Of a stretch of 64,000 nucleotides of DNA, positions 41,755 to 52,622 are shown one piece after another. A program made the position numbers and the translations under genes. The notes under the pieces were generated by a model. That model saw only the letters and a list, made by a program, of their open reading frames with translations. It searched no databases and was not told the DNA's origin. Position 1 is the stretch's first letter. Every line of letters starts with the position of its first letter. Source of the stretch: Megascapheus bottae (Eukaryota > Chordata > Mammalia > Rodentia > Geomyidae); the NCBI GenBank assembly GCA_024803745.1, contig JANJXV010000025.1:16386341-16450340 (forward strand), given 5' to 3'.

Positions 41755-42768
41755 GTGCGCATTCTGGGGCTTAGGTACTATTCCTCAGATTTTGTTCTCA
41801 AAGCTGACACTCTACCACTTGAGTTACATCTCTACTTCTTGCCTTTTGATGGTGAATTGGACACAAGAGTTTTACAGACTTCCATGCCCGAGCTGGCTTT
41901 GAACCTTGATCCTCAGATCTCAGCCTCATGAGTAGCTAGGATTACATGCGTGAACCACTGGTACCTGGCTCCAAGAGTCTTTCACCATGGCATATTCTCT
42001 TTCTTCCTTCCCCTCTCCTCCCATGGAGTGGCCTCTGGAAGAGGCTGTTGACCAGGGCTCCCAAGCTCCACAGTACTACCTGTACCCACACTTCAGAAAT
42101 GCCTTGCAGAGAAAGACAGCAGCCCACCAGGAAAGAGAGTTGAGGGTTCCACTGATAACATCTCTGATCCACTGTCTTTTTCATGGTTGTGGTTTGGGTA
42201 GGAAATGGCCTGCAGAAATGTTCATATACTAGCAGCTTGGCCCCTAGCTGGTGACACTATTGACTGGTGACTGGCTAGAGGGCACTGACTCCATCCATAG
42301 ATTCACCATTACTAAAGACATAGCTGAATGGGCTTCCAGGAGGCAGGGCTAATTGAAAGAAGTAGGTCACATGGTGGATCTGTGAAAGCTGTCTTCTTCC
42401 AGCCTCTCTGCTTCCTGGCTGCCATGAGGTGAGCAGCTTCTGTTCCATCACATCTACTCTGCCATGATGTTCTGCCTCAACTCAGGCCCCGAGTAACAGA
42501 GCCAGCCAAGAACTGAAATCTCTCAGAACCCATGAATCCAAACACATCTTTGCTCCTGTTGGGTTTTTTTTTTGGCCAGTCCTGGGCCTGAGCACTGTCG
42601 TTGGGCTTTCTGAAGGTTAGAGCTCTGCCACTTGAGCCACAGCACCACTTCCGACTTTTTTTATGTATAGAATCAAACCCAGGTCTTTGTGCGTGCTAGG
42701 CAGACACTCTACTACTAGGCCAAGCTCCTGCCACTAGGCCAAACTCCTGGCCCTTTGCACGTGCACGC

Positions 42769-42805
<37 letters not shown>

Positions 42806-43185
42806 GTGGGACTTGAACTCTGTCTGGGCACTGTTCCTGAGCTCTTTAGCTCAAGGTTACCAACCCTACCCCTTGAGTCACACGGCCACTTCCCGTTTTC
42901 TGGTGATTAATTGGAGATAAGAGTCTCAGGGACTTTTTAGCACCCGGGCTGCCTTGGAACCAAGACCCTCAGATCTCAGCCTCTTGAGTAGCTAGGATTA
43001 CAGGCATAAGCCACCCCGCTTAGCTCCTTTTATCTTTCTTAGATATTTTATCACAGTGACAAGTAACTAGCACACTTAAAAAACCCAGCTGTTCTGGTAT
43101 CTGACAGAGCTGCCTTGCTCCTGCTTTGAATTCAACCCTTTGCCTTAAAAGATCTTTTTTGGTTAAGTTCACAGGAAACCACTCC

Positions 43186-43254
<69 letters not shown>

Positions 43255-46200
43255 GCATGCAGTAAAGACCCAGCATAGGGATAGGCAGTTCAGAGCCTTA
43301 ACTTCCCAGCCCAGAGTTTATTCCCAAATTCAGCCTTCCCTTCCTGAATTTTAACCCAAGGCTCAGCTCCAGTAGCCTGGACAGGATGCCCTGATTTCTG
43401 GGAGATGGGGTGCATGGTTGAGGTGACTGAAGTTATGAAATGAGATCCCAGATGCCAGGATGATAACAGAAAGATTAGAGCTCACGTCACACTGGAGTAA
43501 AGGACCAAGCCACAAAGAACATTGCAGCCACGAAGTTCTTGGGGCAGAGCTTAGTGCTTGTTCCTTTATCTCCTCAAAGGAAATGCCCTTTGCTTCATCA
43601 GAATGTAGAAAAAGCAGGTCCTAACTAAAAATTCACAGCTCATGCTAAGTACCAGCGGTTCATGCTTCTAACCTTAGCCACTCAGAGATTGAGATCTGAG
43701 GATGGTGGCAACAAAGCCAGCCTGGTAGGAAAGTCTATAAGACTTTTATAAACTGCCTAGGTTTGGGGGGAAAACCCAAAGTGGCAGCTGTGGCTCAAGT
43801 GGTAGAGCACTAAACTTGATAAAAAGAAGCTCAATGGGCTGGGAATGTGGCTTAGTGGTAGAGTACTTGCCTAACATGCACAAAGCCCTGGATTCAATTC
43901 CTCAGTATTACATAAACAGAAAAAGCCAGAATGACTCGGTTCCTCAAGTGATAAAACTCTAGCCTTGGGCATAGAGAGGCTCAGGACATAACCCAGGCCC
44001 TGAGTTCAAGGCCCAGGACCAGCCGACAAGAAAGAGGAGGAGGAGGAGGAGAAAAAGGAGGAGGAGGAGGGGAGGGAGGAAGGGAGAAGAAGAGGAAGGA
44101 GAGGAGGAAGAAAAAGCAGCAGCAGAAGCTCAGGAACAGCACCACCTACACCCTGGGTTCAAGCCCCAGGACTGGAGCTTTGAGTATTCTAGTTTACTGT
44201 ACGAAGTGTTCGCCCCTTCTTAGCTACTAATCTGGTCTGTACCACAGCCCTGTATGGTGGAGGCAGGGAACATTGCTACTATCTTTGTGCCCATGTCTTT
44301 TTGTGGATTACTTATTTAATTCCCCACACCCATCATAGACCTATGAAGTCAAGGGTGCTTCTCAAACTTCTCACATGTTATCAGGAAAAGGCTTGCTAGC
44401 TAGGCTGGCTGGGTCCACTTGTAGATCTTCTGCTTGTAGGTAGACCTGGGATGGGGCCAAGAAACTGCAGTACTGACAACCACACAGGAAGTCCCAGGGA
44501 CCACACTTTGAGAAACACTGGGGCGCATGCTATGGTTTCCATTTTTTGTAGCTGAGGAAACAGAGGCACTGAGAAGCCAAACTACATCCCAAAGAGTAGC
44601 CAACCAGAAAGTGGCCCGGTTGATAGTCCCACGGAGGTCTGCCTGGTTCTAGAACCTTGATATATCCAACTTCTTTCTCCTACTTTTCTGCCACACCACA
44701 TTCCCTCCCATGCCTCCTGTACCCTGGCCTTTTACTTAGCTACTCAGGCAGGCTGTGGTCACTAACATGCAGGTGCTTAGACAGCTGCAGGCCAAGATCT
44801 TTCTATGGCACCCCCAACCCCAGTTCTGCAACTCAGGAAAGATGAGAATAATTCAAAGTGGGACAACTACACCACATCCAAGTCGACCCCGGATATCACA
44901 ACTTTAATTAGAAGTAACTGGAACTGTAGCCCAGATTGAATAAATGAGGGAGGGCAGATTGCTAGCCTCAAGGGAAATCCCTAAAGCTTTGGGATGAAAC
45001 CGTGACAAGCCTTTTCCAGTTTTCCTGCATGTTTTGGGTCTCTTATTCATCCTCAGGGTGGCAGCTGCAGTGGGGGAGAGAGGGTGAAGGGTTTTTGAGT
45101 TACATAAGCCGCTCCACAATTGAGAAAGACTAGAGTCCTCCTTAATTAAGCCTGTCTTTTAATCACACACATTTCCTAACTGCTGTTTTCATACTCCCTT
45201 TGGCTATTTATTCAGAGACTCCATGTGTAAGATCCTATGGGGCTTCTAACACTGTGAAGCAACAGGAAGTACAGGGTGCTGGTAGCTCATGTCTATAATC
45301 CTAGCTACTTAGGAATCTGAGATCCAGAGAATCACGGTTTAGAGCCAGCCCTAGCAGAAAAGTCCACAAGACTCTACCCCAACTGATCAGCAAAAAGCTT
45401 GGCTGGAGGCCTACCTCATGTGGTAGACGGATAGTCATGAGCAAGTAAATGAAACGAATGTGTGAGGCACTTGAGTTCACCCAGCACTGGATGGGAGGGG
45501 GGGAAAGGGGAGAAGAAGAAAGAAAGAATAGGAAATACATTGTACTTCTGGCCTCTATTCTTAAAGAGTTTGAGGAAAGAGTGCAGAGTACCCCAACACA
45601 AGGTAGCAACTTCTCGCAGCAGGCACAGGCCAGGACAGAAGGCAGGTAGAGGCAATGCCTGCAGGACCTGAGCAAGCATCAGCTTTGCCAAGATGGAGGA
45701 TTCCATCCTGATTTCCGATGGGAAGCCTTTCGATGGACAATCTGTCATCTCAGATGAACCAAGGAGTGGAGAAAGGACAGTAGTATGAGGAGCACAGGTG
45801 ATGTCTGCCTTGCACCCAGTCCTGCCAGAACTGGGGCTGTCCAGCCTCTAAGAAGCTGCCACTTGAGAGCTACTGCAGCCTGCAGCACCACCTTGCCTGA
45901 GTATCCTGCATCCAGATGGAAGTGCTGGGCTGGAACATGCTCTGTGGGGCAACTCGGGGGAGAGGTAGGACCTGCTGTGAGCCTCCACATTCCCCTGCTA
46001 GCATATCATCTTTAAGGTTTGCCCTACTTGTCCCTGATTGCTAGCAAGCAGAGGTTTTCATCTGTTTCAGAACTAGCTCCCATCCAAACCATCAAACCAG
46101 TGCCTGGTACCGTCGGGCCACAAGCAGTACACGTGCTCTCTGCCCTGGGTCCTTAGTTATTTAGTCATTCTTCTTGGTATCTCTTATCAGACTTTCATAT

Positions 46201-49200
46201 ACATACAAACAAGTGCATGGATCATAAGGCAACAGTTTAGCTGTGTGGGGGACTGCATGCCTACAATCCCAGTGCTTACTCAGGAGGCTGAAGCAGGAGG
46301 ATCATGAGTTCAAGACCAGACTGGGCTACATCACAAGACCCTATCTCAAACAAACAAAAATGCTAACAAGCCAGGCACCGATGGCTCACACCTGTAATTC
46401 TGGCTACTTAGGAGGCTGAGATCTGAGGATTGAAGTTCAAAGCCAGCCTGGGCACAAAAGTCTGTGAGACGCTTATCTCCAATTAACCGCTAGAAAACCA
46501 GAAGTGGTACTGTGGCTTAAGTAGTAGAGAACTAGAGTTGAGCTGAAAAGCTCAGGGAAAGTGCCTAAGCCCAGAGTTCAAGGCCCATGACCAATTTTTA
46601 AAAATGATAACAAAACTGAATACATCACTCGTGTTAAGGACCTGACCATGACCAGCTGGCATTCATGCCACCTTCCAACCACCCTACCCAGGGCACCCAC
46701 CCCTCTGAATTTCAGCAACACAGCTGGAATCTAAGGTCGGCTCATACGACAGGCTGATGCAGTCAGTCACCCTGGCAGGGTCTAGCAGGGGTAACTGGGC
46801 AGTGGCTTTGGGGGTGAGGGGTTTGCTCCAGGCCTTATCATCCTTCCTCTCTTGTGCTGGAACCTCAGAAATTCCAAACCTAGCAATATGTAGCAGCTGC
46901 TTCCACACCCTGGGAGGCAGTTGGGGCAGGGGCTGCCACCTATGAGGTCAGAGAGTGACTCAATGCTGGGGGGAAAGGGGTATAGAATTGACTTTCCACA
47001 TACTTCTAGAAACTGTGCCATGTGCTCCAGACAGCGGGAGACCTAGCACCCAATGACTCAGCAGTGTCTACGTGCAGAGAGGCTGAGAGCTGGCCCTGGG
47101 AAAACCAGCACCTGGTTGGCCCTGTCCCATCTATGTAGCCTTTTACTGCTAGGAATCCACATACCTAGCACCTCTGCAGGGCCTGAGCCCAGGTGCCAGC
47201 TGCCAGCCTGGACCTGTTACATCCTGAGCTAGCTTCCATCTGTCCTCCCCCACTCATCCCTGCCAAGGACTGACTGACTCTAGGCCTGTCCATGCATCAT
47301 ACATCCTTAGACTCTGCCCTCTGCATCTTCAGCAAAGTGCCTCCCATCCTCCCTTCCCCCACCCTCCATCCCAGGCAGGGCAGAGGGCAGAGGGCTGGGG
47401 GTGAGGAAGAAATGTGCTGGATTGGCAACCCTGGGCTGTATGGCATCAGGTTCAGCAAGGCCTCCCCCACTCCTCACCATGTCTCTGGGCCCTCTGATGG
47501 CCTCATTTGGCCTGGGGGGCTGAGACTAAGAGGCTGGGGAGTTATGCAGAGATCCTGCTTCCACTAGGCCTAAAAAGCTGGGAGGAGAGGAGGGACAGGT
47601 TCCCTGACTCTGGCTGGAAAGTTCTTGCAAGCTATGCAATCAGTGCACTTCTAACAGTGTTCCAAAGAATCTCTTGGGGCCTGAGGGTATATCCAGAGCA
47701 CTTGCCTATCATCTTGAGGCCCAGGTTTCCCCCTCCCTCTCACTTTCCCCCAGCGTAGCTTGTTTGGGAAATACATTGAAAATACAGGTTTTTCAGGCTC
47801 CTGCCCTTCCCAAGTCAGAATGAAACCCAGAAAAAAACTACTCTGCATTTTATGGAAGTATTGATCCTGATTCAGTGACCCAGGCCTCCCAAGTAGACAC
47901 CCCCGCATTATAGGTAGGGGGACAGTGAGGCCCCAAGGGCTTAGGCATCCCCCTGAGGATCATTCTCTCTCCACTTATCCCAGGCCAGTCCACACTCACA
48001 GCCTGCCCCAGGGCTCGGCAGCCCAGCCATGCCTATTCTTCCTGCCTCCCCATCTCTCTTGCCCTCCCTGTATACAGTGAGCAGGTGAACCCACTGGGGT
48101 ATCCACCAAGGTCAAAGAATTTCCTCCCTCCCTCCTGTCCTCCTATCCCCACCCCCAATCCTTTCTCATGTGCTTCCTTCAAATCCCACTTTGCTCTGCC
48201 CATGTGATGCCATTAGCACTTCCACCAGCAGTGCTTCTTCCCCCTTGCTGTATCCTCAAGGCCCAAGAAAGTCTGCTTCCTCCAGGAAGACTTCCTTAAC
48301 TGTCCAGCCCAAGCACTCTCCTCTCTTCTGAGCTATCAGAGCATGGAATCATTTGTTATTATCTGTGACTGTTAGACTTTATATTTTGCTTTGAATTGTA
48401 CATGTTACTAACCCCCAATTCAACCAGAACCTGTCCTTCTAATTACCCATTCACTCAGCGATGTACCTTGCCCAGAAGTACATGGAACCATGATTGGAGG
48501 TAGCTGGTTGGTCTATTCTGTGACTCTCCCTTGCAAACATTCCAAGGTCAAGGTCAAGATCAAATCTTCTCCTAGACCGTGCTTCCACTCACCCACCTAG
48601 CCACTGGGGTTTCTCAGATTCCCTCTGGCAGCATACCTTGCTGTCTCCAAATACAGCGGAAGCCATAAAGCTCATGCTCACCCTCCCATGTTCCAAAATA
48701 GTCTTGTGCTATGACTGTTCCAGGTACCTGGCTTCGAGTTCCTTCACCAGTCAGTGGCAACAGTGCCAATTCATTGCATCTGTGCAAATGAACCAACTTA
48801 AGAGTTCTATATCTTGTACTTGACCCAGTCCCCCACCAAACACCTTCCTCTCCCTCCCTCCCTCCCTCTCTCCCTCCCTCCTCTGTAGGACACAGGGCTG
48901 ACCATCACTTGCCCTTTTTGTGTGGTTTGTTGTAGAGTAACTGTCCTGGGAGAGGAAAAGGCTCTCCCTGCAGCCGGGATGTTTCTGGAGGTGGTAGAAA
49001 TCCTTGCAGGAATTTGAAAGCCTGAACCCTGGGGTTCTACTTCAAGTGCCCCCTCCCCGGCTCCCCCTATCCCCCCCACCCCCAGCAGCCTTGTCAGCCA
49101 GGGACACATAGAATGCCACCTTCAGGTGGGAACACACCATAGAAAGACCTTGGCCCCCTCTTTCCACAACCAGGCCAGCTTTTCTGTCTCCATGGAGCAC

Positions 49201-52200
49201 AAAATTGCTGGCTTTCCCATTAAATACTGCTGTCTCCTAAAAAATAGATTCAAAAGCTCTACTTACCAATGTAAGTCCACTTGGATCCTGAAAAAAAAAA
49301 AAGGATGCAAATTAGTATAATCCAGCTGAAGGACTTTGGAAAGATGTTGCAAGTTGTATCTGATAATGGCTAAGGTAGAAAAGAACCCAGTACTTAAAAC
49401 TTCTGAGTCTGATTCAGAGCCATGGGAGCTCATGTGGACTTCTTAGAGACCATCTTGATAGGTGATCATTTTACATGGCTCCAAATCTTAAAGCAGCCCA
49501 CAGATCTGTTCCCTTCCCCTTGCCCCCCTTTGCATGCTTAACTCTCCCTCCCCTGGTCCTTGATTAAACAAATGCTGACCTTCGGCAAACACAGTTTTGT
49601 TTTTTTTTTTTGTTTGTTTGTTTTTTTTGCCAGTCCTAGGCTTGAGCTCAGGGCCTGAGCACTGTCCTTGGACTTTCTCAAGGCTAGAGCTCTACCACTT
49701 GAGCCTCAGCACCACTTCCGGCTTTTTTCTATGTATGTGGTACCTGGGTCTTCATGCATGCTAGGCAAGCACTTTAACCACTAGGCCAAACTCCTGGCCC
49801 CAAACACAGTTTTTTTGTTTTGTTTTGTCATGGGGCTTGAACTCTGGGCCTGGGTGCTGTCCCTGAGCTCTTCAGCTCAAGGCTAGCACAGTACCATTTG
49901 AGCCACAGCACCACTTCCTGCCTCTTGCCTTTTTACACTCATCTAATAGAAGTCACACACTCCCTCCCCCCTCCTATCCCATTCCTCTCACATGTCCATG
50001 GGTCTTTGGGTGTTTGATTAGCATCAAAAATGTTTGAAGATATCATAGGACTATCCTCTTGTCACCTGCTAGCCCACCTCTGGGTGGAGAATGAGACTTG
50101 GAGCTGAGGAGTGTCCCCCTGTCTCAGGAGACATACTTCCCTTAATATCTATCTCTCTGTGATTGGCAGGCACAAGTGAAAGAGGTCACTGGGAAACCCA
50201 TTAGCAGAAAAAAAACAAAAAACAAAAAAAACTCACTGACCAGCAACCTGTCACTTTTCTACTTAAGCCAATCAGTGTGGAGTTTTTTTTTCTTTCTTTT
50301 CTTTTTTTTTTTTTTTTGGCCAGTCCTGAGCTTGAACTCAGGACCTGAGCACTGTCCTTGGATTTTCTCAAGGCTAGAGCTCTACCACTTGAGCCACAGC
50401 ACCACTTCCGTCTTTTTTCTATGTATGTGGTACCGAGGAATCGAACCCCGGTCTTCATGCATGCTAGGCAAGCACTCTACCACTAGGCCAAACTCCCGGC
50501 CGAGTTTTTTTTTTTCTTTTAAGTTGGTTTAATCTTCATTCACTTTGATTCAAATTTCTTTGCCTCATGTTTCTAATTAAGTTTGCATTTAATTTTCAAA
50601 TTTAATTGATAATTTTTATCAAAGAACATTGCACAAAGCTTTTCGTTGTTGTTTTGGCTCTACCGGGATTTGAACTCTGGGCCTCAAGCTACCTAAACCA
50701 GAGCTCTACCATATGAGCCATACGTCCTACTGCTTAACCCCCACCCCTCATTGCTTGAACCATACCTCTGCCTCTTGGGCCATACCTCCAGTTCTACAAA
50801 GCTTTTTTTTTTTTTTTTTTTGTCGTGTGTGGAACAGGCTTTACTGGGGGGCTGAAGGGATGGTGGGGCATTTACACAGAACATGTAACCAAAACCCAGG
50901 TTTTGGTTTTTGTTTTTTTGTTTTTTGTTTTTTGCCAGTCCTGGGCTTGAGCTCAGGACCTGAGCACTGTCCTTGGACTTTCTCAAGGCTAGAGCTCTCC
51001 CACTTGAGCTTCAGCACCACTTCTAGCTTTTTTCTATGTATGTGGTACCAAGGAATCGAACCTGGGTCTTCGTGCATGCTAGGCAAGCACTCTACCACTA
51101 GGCCAAACTCCCGGCCCTCTACAAAGGTTTTTAAGAACTATTCCCTAATAGTCCTTGGCCATTTACCTAGGGGTAAATGAACTCTTTTAAAATGACTCAG
51201 TATTTTCTCCATACCTTTAGAAAACATGCTTATGTCAGTTTTACTTGGTTTTTCTGAGTTTATGCATTGTTTTATTAATATCCCATTCTGAAAGAGAATT
51301 TAGCTTTCTTTCACGTTATCTACATTTCCTCACCTCTGACATGAAGTAACCTCTCTGAGATCACATGCCTCACAAATAACATATTCCCGAATCAAGAATT
51401 TTTGAACCCTTCTCACTCTTTAAAGCAGCAGGCAGATAAGACATCTTAGAGTATCTGATTAATGCCCACAGCTTAAGCACACAAAATCCAATCAAATTCT
51501 CAGAAGGATATCTTCTCTTCCCCCTACCCCAACCCCAAAGCAGCAAATCTACAGAAGTTAATAATCCCAAGACAGTCTGGGAATGTGGCTTACTGGTAGA
51601 GTGCATGCATGAAGCCCTGGGTTCAATTCCTCAGTACAACATACACAGAAAAAGCCAGAAGTGGGGTTGTGGCTCAAGTGGTAGAGTGCTAGCCTTATGT
51701 ATAGAGAGGCTCAGGGACAGAAACCAGGCCCTGAGTTCAAGTCCCAGGACTGGCTAAAATCATCATCATCATCATCATCATCATCCCAAGACTACATCCC
51801 CAAAATTGGCAATTGAATGAAGATATTCAGAACCATAGTGAAATCAAACTTGTATGCAATTTCCAAGTTTATTTTTAGCCCTTTTAGTAAGCAGTAGTGA
51901 AAAGAAGCATTTCTATAGAAGACATATAAAACCTCTGTCCATTTCTGAATATTTATTCCTTTGCTGCCTTTTTTGCCATGGGTTCACAACCAAAATCCAA
52001 TCACAGATTTTCAGAAACCCAGGAAGCCTAATTCTGGCTGCTTCTCTAGGCAGAGCACTGACAGGCTCAGGATGTCAAATCCTACCAATCAGTGGGGAGC
52101 CACCCTCACACCTCCTCCCCTCACCGCCCCCCCCAAGATCCTGGAGGTCTCCAGAAAAACTCCTGCTAGCTCTGAACAGTCTTGCCCTGACCAGGAAGTT

Positions 52201-52570
52201 GCATCAAACACTGAATAATCAAACCTCAGCCCCACTGGAATAGACGCACCTTCTGCTATCCACCAGAAGCTCACTGAGCTGCCCTGGGACTATGCTTAAA
52301 GCTCTGCAAAGCTCAGGAACAAACATGGAGGAGCCAGCTGGGACTGTGAGGCCTCAGGAAGCCAAGGTGGACTGAGGTTGAATTGAGGAGGTATTTCCTG
52401 GTCTTCCTGTCTCTGAGCAAACCAGGTTAGCCCTCAGGACTTGGTGCTTTGGGTATAAATGGCATCCTGGGGAGGACTCCAGGGCTGGGAAGGAGCAGAG
52501 GTAAAATGAAGGGGAGAATGGTGGTCAATAAGGTTCACTGGTAGAAATTACAGTCTACCTGTTTCATCTC

Positions 52571-52622
<52 letters not shown>

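Larger units (their letters stand above)
42221..43078 (+). mobile_element. MaLR-type LTR, split by two SINEs
   Basis: The left part, to 42558, carries TCTCTGCTTCCTGGCTGCCA, TGAGGTGAGCAGCTTCTG and CTGCCATGATGTTCTGCC; the right part, from 43024, ends ATTTTATCACAGTGACAAG. This is the order of a rodent non-coding solo MaLR LTR. SINEs occupy about 42559-43023. No retroviral genes. Confidence 0.6.
43646..44180 (+). repeat. SINE (B1-head/Geo-tail) split by a nested SINE
   Basis: First part 43646-43833, second part 44124-44180 (AGAAGCTCAGGAACAGC to CAAGCCCCAGGACTGGAG). The host tail resumes exactly where it stopped, with AGAAGCTCA repeated on both sides. Confidence 0.85.
23508..49266 (-). other. CA12 intron 2 (25.8 kb)
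   Basis: The largest intron; holds most SINEs in the window, old L1, MIR, MER5A and LTR copies, several microsatellites and a degenerate minisatellite at 36337-36560. Stretches with no recognised feature include 23510-24600, 26075-26640, 30000-30660, 35450-36330, 39410-40490, 40690-41300 and 46610-49260. No second gene is supported. Confidence 0.9.

Noticed and set aside
42221..43078. Endogenous retrovirus with coding genes
   Set aside because: Only LTR-like sequence is present; no gag, pol or env frame.
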